A stretch of DNA of 64,000 nucleotides from Druceiella hillmani (GCA_039881145.1 JAYKKI010000015.1:26340001-26404000); one strand, 5' to 3'. Shown: positions 12,983 to 28,580, counted from the first letter of the stretch. The notes: generated from the sequence alone by a model not told the origin. Numbers and translations: made by a program.

Positions 12983-15900
12983 GGCCATAATTCTGAACAT
13001 ATTACTCAGATTATTTGTCATTGCACATTATAAGCATTTACAATAATTAACCTTATAAATAAATAGTATGACCGCTTTTTGGACTACACTTCCATCCAGT
13101 ATCCTAGTATTCCCATTGAATAAATTCCATATTACTAAAATGAAATGCCAAATTTGTGGTTTTGTTTCTGGAAATCAATAAATCGTAATCAAAAATCTTT
13201 ATTTTGCTTTTATTTTCTTATATTCGACGAAATCAATAAAGCTGCACGTAATCTAATAATAAATAACTTTAATAATATAACCGGTTTGTAGTTGCATTAT
13301 TACTAACTGTATTTCATCGAAATAAACGTTTGGATAAGTATTTATGTCACCCGGCTGGGCTTTTTATTTAAATAAAATAAATGGAATAAATTTATTTAAT
13401 AGTTATCTCTAATTAAATATAGTAGTCTCTAAATTAACCGTTTGGTGAATATTTCTAGTTCATCACTAATTTTTGGACTTACTTAATATTAACATCTGGT
13501 TTCAGATATCCTGGCGGCAACTGCTGGTCTGATAATTGACTAGCAGAGTAAAAATATAAATTTGTCTATATATAAATATATTTGGCCGAAATATATTTTA
13601 CCGTAAGCATAAATATTAAAAGGCGCAGTGCATATATAATGAAATAACTTAACTATGTATTTTTATAATCGCGTCTAATAAATATAAATAGAAGAAAAAT
13701 TGACTTACTGTTAAATTTATTCTCGTCCATCTCGATCTTTTTAAAATAATATATTATTAACTCTAGACCGACGTATGTTCTTAAATTCACCATTATTATT
13801 CTGTTATTTGGATATTTTTTCATGATTTTCCAAATGTCTTAAAGAATCTGAAAAAAGTCATTAAGGACAAAACCGCATATTCTGTCTCTTACCCCATTTG
13901 AAGATATTTTTTTATATTAATTTAGCTTCGTCGCAAACATATTTGGCGAAATATTTCTTCTATTTAATAAAACTTTTGCGACTCTGTTTAGTGATGATTT
14001 TGGAGTAACTTTACAAAATTTAGATCTACTTTTAATACTTTCGTCTTTTACCCTGTAGGGAAGAAGCGCTCGATATAGGACACTATTGCAATGAATAGAA
14101 ATGGGTCACTTTCAAAGGTCGCTCCATACTCGCGTGATATGAAGTGGGTCGTTATGGGCTTTAATAGGAACTTTGGGCCAAATTTGATGCTAGTCTAGGA
14201 ATAATGATCATCCAAGTATAACATAAGTGAAATTATTTTTGTTCATAAGTGAAATTATTTCATTATATTTTCTAACAACGTTAGCTTTTAGTTTTGACAC
14301 ACAACAAAACTATATTTAAAACTAAATCGTAATCAAAACTTAAGTTCTAAAAAAGGAAATTTTTAGGAGTATAGCTATTCGAATTTGTGTTAATATATAA
14401 CTTCGTAACCATATTTTTTTCAGAGGCTGTCCACAAAAAAAAGGGGCTACTGATAGGAACTAAAGACTCATTTTTACACATATATAATTATTTTACACCT
14501 GAAAATTGAAGTGTTATAGATTTTGAAATAGAAAAATAAAGAATTATAAATCTTATGAAAAATTCTGTAAAAGAATATGGTCAGACCAAATAAATCGCTT
14601 TGTGTTTCTCAAATTGTAAATGATTTTAAAAGCATTAAACGTTAGACATTCGACGCTTAAAGTTCTGTTAAAAATACTCTCCATTTATTTATTTTCGTTA
14701 AAGGATTTACTTTATGATTACATTCAAATACACAAATACTTAATCACGTGATGTGTTGATTTGTGTATTCAGTTGTTCCTGTGAACCCTATTATAAATTA
14801 TATTGCACCTCCATGCACTTTTACCAGTAACATGATCAATAAATACCTATAGTTGAAGTGACTAACAATACTCAAAGCAATATAAAAGAAGGAGCTCTTT
14901 TCTGAAGTGATCGAAATCGATACATATGATCGGACGCAGGAAAAACCATTTGCATTCAAGAGTAATAATATTTAGGGCTTTATATATACGGGATTATGCT
15001 ACGCATTACTTCCGCTTCCATTAAGAAAATCTATATAAATTGTTCTGCTTTTCATATATTGGGAGCCTTCAAATAATTTATGTAGTTATTACGTACAAAT
15101 GTGTATTTAATAATGTATTGGAACATAAATTTATTTCTTCGGTGATAAATTTTTGAGAACTATCCTAGATTGATATTTAACTCTTGGCACTGGTGACAAT
15201 AACATTAAGTATTTGTAAATTTAAATTTAGAAGAAAATTATGTCCGTTTTTTTAAAATTTTGTGTGCTCAAACGAAACTACTAAGGCTTTGACTTAATCG
15301 GTAAGAAATTTTTGCAAATTTCGTACCAACTCCCTGTGAAACACTGCGCTATGGCATACTTTTAAAATAATTCTTAATATTAATTTTGAAGCATTTGAAT
15401 GTTATTATTTCATATTAGACGTCCATAAGTAACGTAAAGCTGAACATATTAAATTATATTTATTAATAGATATTACTAAAAGTAATGTAAATTAGCGTTG
15501 GAAAATTGGAAACCTATAAAGGATGGTAATAGAAAATCAATCTTTGCAAAAAACCTGAGCACGTAAATTATTAATTAAATTTTGTTTTTTTAATAATTTT
15601 CCCTAATTTTATTTTGTTAGAGGAACATAGAGCTCCAGTTAGCTGTTTCAAAAATGACACAACATTTTCGAATGAGTAAAGAAGAAAAATTACATTTTCG
15701 CATTTTATGTACTTCACCCCTTATTCAAAAATAATTAAAGCACCTGTGTATTTCTGGAATCACCATCAAGGAGGCTCAAGAAAAAACAAGGAATTTTATT
15801 CTCTTACATGAAGATCTAATGTTCAGCTAGACAGTGGTGTATACCTTTATCCGGTGTTAAGAAATTAAATGCGCTGTTTGATTACACCTGAAATTAATTA

Positions 15901-16355
15901 TGTTAGTTATCTAAGAGTTTATAAAACTTCAAACATTTTGTTTTACTTATTCACATTTAGACACGTATTTTTATATGTATACACATTCATGTATGTTGTT
16001 AGATTTTTAGGAGAATTAACGTAAGTAATATTGAATAAATAGTTAGGCTTAGCCTAATCCTGAGGGTTAATACATAATATTATTATTACATTACGCGATA
16101 CAGGTGAACTCGATATTTATCCCTACGCCTCATAATATGACACGCTTCAAAAGGCTCACTTAAGCAACTAATAAAGTGGGTAAAATCCTTCGCTACTGGA
16201 ATTCACCCTTATATTTATGCAAATGAATGCTACCCTTTCTGTGACAGCTTACTAATTCTATAAAATGTCACTAAATGTACACGTGTCACTAAATATTCTT
16301 TCTTGGAAGGTGTTATGAAGGGTCATTGCATTAATAAATGAAAGTATATAAACAA

Positions 16356-16379
16356 ATAGTGGCACGTATGTGCCACTAT
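16356..16379. repeat. Perfect 10 bp stem-loop
   Basis: atagtggcac pairs with gtgccactat across a 4 nt loop. The next base does not pair. Function unknown. Confidence 0.7.
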
Positions 16380-16894
16380 AATTAATTTTACTTATTTACA
16401 TGTTTTTCATTATTTCAATCTATCTATAATTTCACATCATTTTTCGTCGATATAATATTATTAATAAAGACGCAGTATGTTACCAGCTAATTTTTATTTT
16501 AAATGAAATTTACTAAATTGGAATTATCGGCTTTACAGTAGATAATGACGCAATGACTCAAATAATTACTAAAAAAATAATTGTGTACATTGTAAGCTTT
16601 CAACGAAGCTTTCAAATAAGGTCAGAAAGCCAGATTTCACTTATCAGCTAAGAAACAGTTATTCATTTTATATAGTGGTAATATAATGATTCCATATATA
16701 ATAAATTCCTTGTGAATACTATTTACCTTTGAAACAGTAAAACAGGCCACACACACGAAGTTTATCAATTTCGAAAAAAGAACTTAAATAATTAAATCAT
16801 GGTAGCAATCTTTAATCGTAAATTAAATTTAATCTGCGAAAGCGGCAGAAATTCGATATGTATCCTACCGCCTCAAAACCTTTGATTTTCAATG

Positions 16895-17005
16895 TCTGTT
16901 AAAACACATACGCAAGCACGTATACTCACCCTCATGTTCGCAAGCACGAACGCACGCACTCATCCCGAATGCCCGCCTGCCGCCCGCCCACTCGAACCCA
17001 CACAT
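16895..17005. repeat. C-rich low-complexity patch
   Basis: A strand-biased tract dense in CA, CG and CCC runs (gcacgaacgcacgcactc, cccgcctgccgcccgccc) stands out sharply from the AT-rich surroundings. No frame or element boundary is visible. Confidence 0.7.
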
Positions 17006-17064
17006 AAATAGTTCAGGTCTGCAAATTTATTAAATTTGTAAATTGAAGAAAATTGTTCAGTTAT

Positions 17065-17069
17065 GTGTA

Positions 17070-17119
<50 letters not shown>
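17065..17119. repeat. (TA)n microsatellite
   Basis: TA dinucleotide array with two TATG interruptions at its left end. Confidence 0.95.
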
Positions 17120-17120
<1 letters not shown>

Positions 17121-17802
17121 CTTGAAACATTGACCAAAAAGTATTAATACCTTAAAATTTAAGAATAGAAATAATACCTGAATAATATCATGCAGTTTTT
17201 GGGTAGAATATTTTTTCAATTAGTCTTCGTAAAAATTAAAAACGCTCCAAATTATATTTCGACGTATGATCATGATAAAAAATACACAATATATTATTTT
17301 ATATGTCATTTTTGCAAATAACAATATAAAAATATAAGCAATAACAAATTCTACGTTTCGCGTAATTCGATTTTCCGACCAACATTTGCCATCGTTTTTT
17401 TTATTCAGTTGCGATAAAATATCTTATTTGAATATTATATACTTAATAGGCAGAGTATAGCAGTATACGAGCTTGTACTTTCAATGTTTTAGCCACCGAT
17501 TCATTTCTGTCAAAACAAAAGAAAATCTTCACGGTCGTGTAACCTATATAAAAGCGCGACTGTATGAGCGGCTTAATAGCATATTTCCACACGAACTTGA
17601 TAGATGAGGTTATTAAAGTTCAGGCGCATTTACTTTCAAACTTCATATCATTTGTCGTATAACATACTTAACTACCCGAGTATCAAATAAACTTTATAAC
17701 TATATCTGCTCCAAACTTACATTTTTACTTGTGTATATTTTATGAAGAAAAATAGGTAAAAAAAGATAAAAGGTGACTTTTATGAAGAAAAATAATTATT
17801 TA

Positions 17803-17853
17803 TTAACAATTAAATGAAACTACGTGATTTAGTATTATTTCTACTTCCTTTAT
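17803..17853 (+). repeat. Fragment of dispersed 151 bp repeat
   Basis: About 50 bp matching the central part of the copies at 34041-34191 and 36888-37038 (caattaaatgaaactacgtg and the following agtattatttctact). Flanks do not match, so it is truncated on both sides or is a shared sub-module. Confidence 0.75.
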
Positions 17854-19840
17854 TTATTCAGTTAGATATTTGAATTAAATCTGCTGTGTCGATATATTAG
17901 AACGAATGGAACAGGATAAGTCATCTCATAACCACCAAGAAGTAAATAAATAATATAAGTAAATGTGTGCAAACAGAAAAGAAGAATGTCGGAATGAAAA
18001 AAAAACTGACTGCAATATATTTATATATTTGGCAAACTTTTTGCTACATGAGCGATAATTTGAAGCCAACCAAGGCACCAGAAGATTATCCAGTTACAAA
18101 TAACAATTAACAATACCTATATCTAATAAAGTTTAACCAATTAATAACTAAAATGATAAATTATTAACAACATGGATACGGAAAAGGGACAGGATGACAG
18201 AAGAAGAAATAGGGTAGTAATTAGAAATCAAAATAAGAACATCTTTTTCAGACGAGTTTTAAAAACATAAATTGATGATACATTTGGAATGTTAGGATCA
18301 AGTTTATTCTAGAGTTTGGCAGCATGTACAATGAAAAAATAGTTACTCCCAGAAGAGTTTTTTGAAGAATTTGTCTGTAAGAAATAAATTTAACAATAAT
18401 TTTAACAAAGACATTTATCTGTCTAACGTTAATTATCAACTAACTTATTAAAAATCACAAATTTTGTTCATAATAACATCTAAGAGTATTAGAATATATA
18501 TCATTCAATGTAACAATTGAATCAAGAACTAAAAATTTAGACTTAAGAACTAAAAATTTACCTTTTCAAAAGCAATCAAAGCATTTTTATACACTAGTGC
18601 ATTTGAAATAGAAATAGATATCATGATTTATTGCTGCAGAGGTGGTAAAGAAAAACACAAATCGAAATTGAGTTTATCGAAGGCAATTTGTTATTTGAAT
18701 AGCCAAAACAAGTAATATCTCAATGAAAACTAAAGAAAAGTATATTTCAATCATACAAATAATAATCACTATAATACTTATGTTTACACGGATGTCAAAG
18801 TTATTTTTTGTGGTTCATGAAACACAAAGTGACTCTCGGCACAAAACTTATTTACATTGGTTGACATATTATTTCAGTTAAACTAATACGTCTGTAGTAT
18901 TAATTTTGTGTGGAGATTTTAGTTGATTGCTTTCGTATCAAGCCCTTCTAGTCTACTGATACAGTATATCGTAGATTGATTTACAAAATAAAATAAAATT
19001 TTAATAAATGACGTATCCATTTGTATTTTAATTAATTTTATGCCTTGGCTTGGTTCGTACTTATATTATGAAAATATTTTTATACGACGAATGAAATTAT
19101 GAAAATAAAAACATTTTTTTAGTAGTTTATATGAGAAAAACATCTCCAGTTTGCAAACAAATGAAATAACTTATAAAGATACAATTATTAGAATACCATA
19201 AGAACCTAAATTTAATATACATTCCCCCATGTTATTATTGGGTATCTGAGTATTTCATGTGTTCTTATTCATTTTTAATTGTTGATGTCATGCGGAAACT
19301 TTCATTTAAATCGATAAACTAATATACGTAGTGCACACCACCTTTAATGTACAATTAATAGTGTCGTAGTGAAAATATATAAAATGGCACAAACTAAGCA
19401 ATATTTCTTGTAAAGTCAAGGAATAACACTTTGCTGGATATATAATAAACCACTTTTCATTACATATAGCAATTCCTTCACTTAATTAAATATTTTTAAA
19501 ATTCTGCATTTTTATTGTTGCGTAAAAGTTAAAGACTAATAAAAATATGCCTAATAATAATATCATCATCATCATATATATTAATACGCTAAGGTTAAGA
19601 TGTTACACTCCCTTTTTAGAAAAAACCTCACAACTAATCCAAATAAATTATATATCATTTTATAGATAATTGCTTGCTCTACCGGCATCCACAACTAACA
19701 AATTTATTATTGCTATTGTTTTTGCAAATTAATTAATTATTAAAATTATATACACAAAACAGCAATGCTGCCATCTAACGGCTCAACGTCAATATGATTG
19801 ACGGTCGGTAAAATTTTTGTTTAATTTCAAATCCACTCAC

Positions 19841-20052
19841 GTATAAATAAAGTGGCGCTTTAGCTCAATGCTTTTGATACTTGCGCCTTTATATGTCAAT
19901 TTTAGTAAAATATTTGTTTGATCTGTCATCTGAGCTTCATAATGGAATAAATAATGCAAAGACTTCGCACGGGTCACGCTAGTACTTAATAATAATAATA
20001 TATACAGTAAACAACCTACGAGCGCATTTCGCCAGAACACTCGACTTGGTTA
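19841..20052 (-). other. Possible coding exon with a hydrophobic segment (weak)
   Basis: A minus-strand frame opens after a TAA at about 20050-20052 and has no ATG. It encodes a hydrophobic stretch (LVGCLLYILLLLSTSV) resembling a signal peptide or membrane segment, followed by about 40 polar residues. The frame ends in a TGA that lies inside GTGAGT, a good splice-donor sequence, so the exon could end at 19841 with the stop falling in the intron. A plausible acceptor (ctaaccaag) precedes it. No homology is recognised. A chance frame in AT-rich DNA is equally likely. Confidence 0.2.
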
Positions 20053-20475
20053 GCGGGTAAAGGTTATGCTCCTTATAGGTTTACGAGCTCCATGCATAAA
20101 CATTTTTATACAAAAAATAAAGCGGATAGTTCACAATCAAAAAAATTTGGACGAAATCTTTCGGACATTCTAAAATTTTAATATCGCTTTACCTTTTTCA
20201 CTACTTGTCTATTTGTAGACTAAGTCTCTCAGAAATGATCGTTTAATAGATATGAAAGAAATAAAAAGTGATCTTTCAATGTATCTGTTCACAATTCGTT
20301 TTAAGTTCTAATTATTTTTCATGACCTTTGAATCACAATACTTTTCTTTCATTATTAATAAACCTCGCCCTTCCAGTTCCTGAGAGATCCCTTGTTTTGT
20401 TTCATTTTATTCACATACCTTCATTTTATTAGTTGATTATTATTATCTTTGTTCTCATATGCGTACATTATCTTT

Positions 20476-21807
<1,332 letters not shown>

Positions 21808-21809
21808 TA

Positions 21810-21856
<47 letters not shown>

Positions 21857-21858
21857 TT
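21808..21858. repeat. (TG)n(TA)n microsatellite, right flank of mariner insertion
   Basis: Short TG run followed by a TA array; the continuation of the array interrupted by the mariner-type element. Confidence 0.9.
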
Positions 21859-23985
21859 ATTAGAAGGTTTAAGTTAATTTATCATTAACAATTTATTAAA
21901 TAATATCATAGACTTATCTCTATCGTCAAGTGAAACTGAAAAGCAACTGTCGTTATTTAAGACACTATATTTCAATTATCTATTACGTTAAACTTTCAAT
22001 CTAATGAAACAAACCAAGTAATTAGTGTTGAATTATAAAAAAAAATGGAAAATTCACTTGAAAATAATAAGTAGTTAGTCCAGCACCATTTATTAGAACT
22101 TTATACGTACACTTTTATTTTATTAAATTTCTATCCAATGCTAATTATAGTTTACTTAAATTACTACAATTGATCAAAAAAAAACAACACTATAATTTTG
22201 TAATCATAAAAAATAAATTAGAAATTTTTTACTACAATACTAGATCGCTTTTCTTTCAAACACAATAATACATTGAATAAACAAAAAATTAAATTACAAT
22301 CAATGAAAAATTAATTTTATCCACTGTCCATATATCTTCATATATTTTCCACTTCCAGTTATAGTATAAGAAAATAATAAATATACCACATAACTATATT
22401 TTTTTCAATCGGTAACTTGTCTTCGTACTATGAAGATTGTTTTTGTTATTTAATACTAATATTTTCGATAACCATTGCACAATAGGTGATATAAGTTTTG
22501 ACTCACAAAGTAACATGGAGTAATCATCTAATTTTACAAAGTAAAAATTTAAATATAAAAATAACAAAATGGTAGCAAATATAAATGCAATAAATCGAAT
22601 AAAATGGCAATAAACCTTGGATACATTCTCATTCAGTACAAGGTATTCTCACGAGGAGATAATTTACAAGAACCAGACGACGGCAGAGAAACGTAATTTT
22701 CGAGTGGTATAGGTGCATATAGTACAAAAATATTCATCTAGTAGGGGAGATGAATTTATTTTGCACGACAATTTCAAAATGAACATCGTTTTTTTTCTGT
22801 TCAAAAACTAAATGAATGGAACTTTGCTGTATCAAACTCAAAAAATAAAACCTGTTAATTATGACTAAAATTAGAACCCTAATAGGGTTTGATACAAATT
22901 TAAGTACATATAAACATACGAGGTTTCATAGTATATCCGCTAAATTATTAACTAATATTAACAGTACTTTATGACATGAATTTCATACATAACTTACAAA
23001 TATTAACAGTGGTAGAATAGTATATATACTATAATAGTATACAGCTTTAGAGACACTGCACAAATATTGAAAGCGTTTAAAATGTATCGCTTATCATATT
23101 TTTCACAAGCGTAAAATTATCGATGATTCTTAAAAAAACATTGTGTGATTTAGAAACAGTGCTACAGTTTTCCAGTAAACTGTATCCAAACTTCCAGTAA
23201 CGCTGTCTTTGACAAATTTAACTTTACACATAATGGAAATAAAGTGGAATGACATGTTTTTGTGGAAAATTTCGGCGATCTAACTGGTATTATTGTACTT
23301 AAAATTCGGAAATTTTAGCTATGGAATGCTGGTATCTCTGTAACCACAACAGCATAATAACAGGAAAGAAAGCAAACATATAATACAATAAATAATAAAA
23401 AATTCTAATAAAATTGATAAATTAAAAGTGCGTATAGAATTCTAACGAACATAATATCATTAAAAAGGCGTTGCTGATCCTGGATTCAGTCAGTATTTAT
23501 AATAATTTTTAATTTTATCTGTTCAGTATGTTGATTTATTCCAAATACTCCCATCTTTTTTCAAAATACTTCACAAATTCTCAAAATAGAACTTAAAGAC
23601 TAGTGAATTAAAAATATCCCTAAGCAAATTCCTAAAATACCAACAAAGAAATCTTATTATTAAACACCCTTTTAAAATTTAAATACATTACGGATTGAAG
23701 GGGCGCTATTTAGTAATGGTACATACAGTATCGTGTACCAGTATTCCTGTGTTCTACAACTTTTGAGCATTGTGAATTTTTAATGACCAATTAAATGAAT
23801 AATTAAAAAGAAAGCCGGTATCAAACACCAATCATTGAATATTGGTGAATTTTTCCAAGCGCAACAGTAGGTGCGAATTGTCTATTTATATAATAAAACT
23901 CTTAAGAGAATCACGGATGTTGGAAACATAAATAAAAAAAACAGCATAATATTGATGATAATAATGATAATAGTCGTGATGATTT
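21859..23985. other. AT-rich DNA, no gene seen
   Basis: No open frame of note. A perfect 16 bp palindrome, atagtatatatactat, occurs near 23023. No element boundary was found. Confidence 0.55.
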
Positions 23986-23994
23986 CGACAGGTC

Positions 23995-24075
23995 AGATTG
24001 ATCAACCGTGGTATAATGATTAGCGCATTGTCACGGTACACCGAAAACGGGAGTTTAATTTCCAATGGCCAATCC
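23995..24075 (+). repeat. tRNA-like head of a SINE, decayed
   Basis: The stretch 24005-24063 has an A-box-like sequence (tggtataatgat, then tagcgca, at 24009-24027) and, about 30 bp on, a B-box-like sequence (gagtttaatttcc, 24051-24063). These are the internal RNA polymerase III promoter parts of a tRNA. Acceptor and anticodon stems do not pair well, so it is not a functional tRNA gene; a tRNA-derived SINE remnant fits better. No poly-A tail or end is visible. Confidence 0.45.
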
Positions 24076-24627
24076 ACTTTTCTTTGTGTTCTTTACAATA
24101 TTGGTTACTACACCGATCATGTTTTTAAATAGTAAACTTCTTTAATCTGGTTTTTGACATATAATATTATCAAAATAAATTCATAACTATTTGTAAATTT
24201 TACCCCATAGAAAGTGACATCTATGTATTGATTTTTTGAAGAAATCTATACAATGTCGGTATTTCTACACCCATTTTTATCTATTATCAATATTTATTTG
24301 GATGACGATTGTTCTAAACGACAATCTTCAGTTAATTTCATGCGATGGAAGCCGTAGGCACAGCAATTTAAAAATAAAACCCATGGCAAGTCACAATCAT
24401 TGAACATCGATGCATTTTTCTGACCATAAAAATAGATATGAACGATTGAAAATAATGCCGATAGCAAAACATAGAAATTTTCACGTGGCACTTTTGAATT
24501 ATCTGTTATTTGTATATTGTTGAAAAAAATTATAACGCATCTATACTTGAACGCATGTATACTTCTCTAGTATCAAAGCTATCTTATGCTATCTATATAC
24601 TAGTATCTATACTTCTCTAATGAAAGC

Positions 24628-24692
24628 CAATGAAGATGAATGTTCATGAAGATGAATGTTCGTGAAGATGAAGTTCTTGAAGAGCTCTTCAT
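24628..24692. repeat. 16 bp tandem repeat and adjacent palindrome
   Basis: Three imperfect copies of gaagatgaatgttcat-like units are followed by tgaagagctcttca, a perfect 14 bp palindrome. Confidence 0.75.
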
Positions 24693-26130
24693 CAACATGG
24701 CTGCTTTCAGATCACTATTTTTACGATTGACTTTTTAAACAAGAAATAGAATTGGCAAAAATGTATCTTTTACACATTGAAACAAAATTATTAGTCATTC
24801 ACCGACCATAGAATCTAGACACCTGAGACATTTATAGTTTAAACGGCATATTTATACGTGATTTAAAATTAATTGATTAATTTGTAGCGACTCTATGTCT
24901 TAACGTGATATAATGAAATTTAACCCCAAAATGTTTTGAAAGATGACCACAATTATTTTTATAAATTAAAAACCATTTCATTTTCTAAGTATAAAAAAAA
25001 TTCGTATTATTTCTTCCTACGCAATATAAGCAAGGAATAAGATTTCAAAAAAATCTTTTCTTTTTGGAATGGAAAACTCCTATCATTTTTTCATTATAAT
25101 TTCGTTTTTAACCACAAACCTCTAGATCATTTTCAATTATTCCACGAAAGCAAACAAACAGTGAAATCTAACGTTCGGATCTAATTTCCTTTTGAAGCTC
25201 TTTCTCACCTATAATTGGAAATTTTAAAAATTACATCCTTCAATAACATATAAAAATAATTTGTTGAAACAAATAATTGTGTAAACGGTTTACGCGGTAA
25301 GATCACTTTTTAATTCGACTTCAGTAGCCATAATTCTAAGGCATATTTGATAAAATATTGGACTTATACTCTAGAGTCATAAAATAAATAACAGTATTAA
25401 AAACATTAGGTTCATATTTCTTAAATTTGCCATGCATAAGAATCTTAACATCCATTGTATTTATTTTACAGCACCATTCATCATATGATTTTGAGCATTC
25501 CTTCTCAGCTATATAAGCAAAAATATAACCCTTTCTCTGAAATAATGCGTTAAGGAGTCACATGCGAAGGAAATCCAAGTGAGTCCAGGTTCCTCTGTTT
25601 GAAAAATAAGCACTATCACCCGCCTAACGTTTTCTTCAAGTATTTGTAAAACTTATGATGGCTGCAAGTGTAATGCTACGATATTATGAGCTCTGAAACA
25701 TTTCACTCTAACTTCAAAGAATATGATACACATGACATTTAGGCAGTTTGTTAATTTGAATCAACGGTGGCAGGCTTTTAGATTGCTTCGAATATTTATA
25801 TGTTTCAGATAATGAATTCGTATATTCTACGTGTACGTTAATTTTAAATTTATAATGTTTTATTCACATATAAATTTTTAAGATTTAAGTAGAACATACT
25901 GATTGATTATGCGTAAAAAAGGAATAAAAAATTTGAAATATAAAAACCAATCCTAAATGCAATTATATATTTGGTAATAACGAAATATTAATAGCACTTG
26001 CATAAGAATAAAGGATTAAATGGTACGTATTTTACCTCTGCTGATTGTGACCCGGTTTCGGTGTGACAAATAGGAACATAGTACTTTTTAACATTAGTTG
26101 TGACATACACAGTTTACCCACATACGCACG
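24693..26130. other. AT-rich DNA, no gene seen
   Basis: No frame with a recognisable motif and no clear repeat structure. Confidence 0.55.
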
Positions 26131-26133
26131 CAC

Positions 26134-26205
26134 AAACACACACACACACACACATGTATATATATATATATATATATATATACATGTGTGTGTGTATGTG
26201 TGTTT
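26134..26205. repeat. (CA)n(TA)n(TG)n microsatellite forming a 72 bp palindrome
   Basis: A CA run, catg, a TA run, catg and a TG run lie in mirror order, making an inverted repeat centred between 26169 and 26170 with one mismatch over 36 bp arms. Alternating purine-pyrimidine throughout also favours Z-DNA or cruciform structure. The plus-strand frames across it are repeat artefacts. Confidence 0.9.
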
Positions 26206-26409
26206 ATATATCTACGTATATACGAATGTATGTATATATACACGTTTGGACACATACACAATTTTATGCATTATCCAAATAAGAAATAATGACCTACGCA
26301 TGAATAAGCATCGTGAAACGTATTATTTAAAAAAAATCAAACCAAATATCAAAAATTATGCGGTATTCAAATATTTTTCGACCGTAACTCTGAACTCGTG
26401 AATGCAGCA

Positions 26410-28580
26410 TAAAAAAGAATTTAATTGAGCACAATCCCTAGGTCAAACGAACCTGATCACAGGAAATTGAAGCCAATATTAAAGAGTATACGATATGCAA
26501 CTATTATTTTGAGCAAAAAATTAATATTGAATATTTTTATTTCAAAAAGTTTTTAGTAATCTGGCCGATACAATTTCAGTATTAACAAATAAGATTTTAA
26601 ATTTAAACAATGTCGAGCGTAATCTTCCAAAGAGCGGTCGTTGTGAATGTAATAACCGTATCTGTTCATATTTATTTAAGGGCGTAACTTTTTATAAAAT
26701 AACATTTTTCCATTTTACTTAACGCTTTCCTCGATAACAAAAACTAAATTTAAAAATTTTAAGTATGTCTATAGTTTAAACTCGAGAAAAGGCATGCTTT
26801 GTAGAGGTTAGAATCAGTTCTACATAATTTCATCCAGAACAACTAGTTTATCCCTTATGTCTCGGACTGTAAATACTACTCAACATTTATGGAAACTAAA
26901 TGACTGTTAACACAAATTTATGTACCCAAAGAAAATAAATTTTCAAGGATCACAAAAAGGTTCGCGGATATTTTCACTGGCTCACACAAATGACTAATAT
27001 TAAACGAGACTGCTACCTACAGCAAAAACTTGAATTCGATGAGTAGTGAAATACTTTAAAATAGCTTTGTCTTTGCGTTTTTTTACGTTTGTCACTTATA
27101 GTTTACTTGATTGTGGTACGGTTTACGTTGCAGTTGCGGTAAAACGACTTGCGGTCCTTCACACCTCTACCTGCTCCCGGGTCTACCTGCATTCTGCAGC
27201 TACCGACCATTCATGTGGCGGATATTTTGTTTCATTTCCCACTAAATGTTTTATCACCATAACATCGAAAGCGTTTGAGATATCATAACGAATAAAATAC
27301 CATAGAAGTCCTTGTGTTATCATCTATACCTTTTTGTTAATAGCATCAGTAGATTTTGATTCAAATCTATTCGTATAGGCTGCACAATTTCTTAAATTTA
27401 AGATTCGTTTTAGAAGTCGAATATGCAAACGAACAAAAATTTTAAAAGCTGAAAACTCGAAAACCAGAGGAAGAAATTTTAATTTTATTTAGCTGTATAA
27501 TATAAATAAAATAGTGAAATTAACTTATTTACTGATGTGGTCGCATAATATATTTTTAATATTTCTAAACAATTTGTTATAAAATACATATTCGTCATAA
27601 TTTAATACGATTAGAAGGAAATGTCATGCAATATACGTTTTGAAAGTTTCTCTTGTCGCAGATATATATTCGAATTATACTTTGCTTTCGTTCATAAAAA
27701 TATATTTAATAATTTGAATATGGAATTACGCCCCATATATTTTACACGTTATTAAGAGAACGTATTGGCTAAACAATATATAAAGTATACGCTAAAAACT
27801 AACGGTTTATATTGAATAGCTTATTTAGATATTTTTTCCAAATTTACTTGCATTAGTTATTAATTGAATATACTAAGTTTACATTTTTCGAATGAAACAG
27901 TTACTTCGCAACTAATTAACTTGTCCTCCCGGTTTTGATCGGACAAAAAGAGTTCATGACGGCATTTTGTTTTAATAAATTTTCAGGGTTCCATATTAAA
28001 GCAGAATCGGTTTAATAAAAAATATTATTAATGTTAGTTATTACACCTTAAGTTTAGTCTTTGTTTGATGCGTCTGCCTGTAAAATTTCATGCGGATAGA
28101 TTTTGTGGAAATTATGTTCAACGTGGACAAAATTTCATCATATCCTATATATGTGTCGGAGGATAAACAGTTCATAGTTTGCTTATATAACCCTAAAAAT
28201 ATGGTGTGTATAGATGACAATAGCATAATGTCTGAATAATACAAATAACAAAGTTTACTGTTTTTTATAGTATAGAATTACAACAAAATATTAGTAATTT
28301 CTCATTTCCTATCTTTAACTGTTTTGTAATTATTTAAAGGAATACAATACCAACCATACTTGAAACCATTTCGCGTGATTCATTACGATCATAGAAAGAT
28401 GCTTTTATTATTCGGAGATATTAATTAAGATTTATTGAGCAGAGACCAATTAAAGCCCAATTTAAAGAATGAACTAAATGATCTTTCTTTTAACGAAGAA
28501 ATAAATATTTTAAAAAGTTTACATCAATATAGTTCGTGTAAATCAGATAAAGCGAATTGGAATGATAATAAATTTAAAGT
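26410..28580. other. AT-rich DNA, no confirmed gene
   Basis: A GC-richer patch at about 27100-27240 supports an 80-codon plus-strand frame (27046-27288) without recognisable domain. Otherwise nothing is visible. Confidence 0.5.

Larger units (their letters stand above)
11464..17060. other. AT-rich DNA with small repeats, no gene seen
   Basis: Small features only: a GC-richer patch at about 11690-11880 without an open frame, a 26 bp tandem duplication at 12931-12982, a 10 bp stem-loop at 16356-16379, and a minus-strand 91-codon frame at 12494-12769 that contains a good-looking splice donor (CAAG then GTATGT, junction at 12537/12536). No domain is recognisable, so none is called as a gene. Confidence 0.5.
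17120..20475. other. AT-rich DNA, no confirmed gene
   Basis: Apart from the repeat fragment near 17803 and a possible exon on the minus strand at 19841-20040, listed separately, nothing is recognisable. A short direct duplication of aagaactaaaaattta occurs near 18525 and 18545. Confidence 0.5.

Noticed and set aside
23995..24075. Functional tRNA gene
   Set aside because: Boxes are present, but the acceptor and anticodon stems do not pair.
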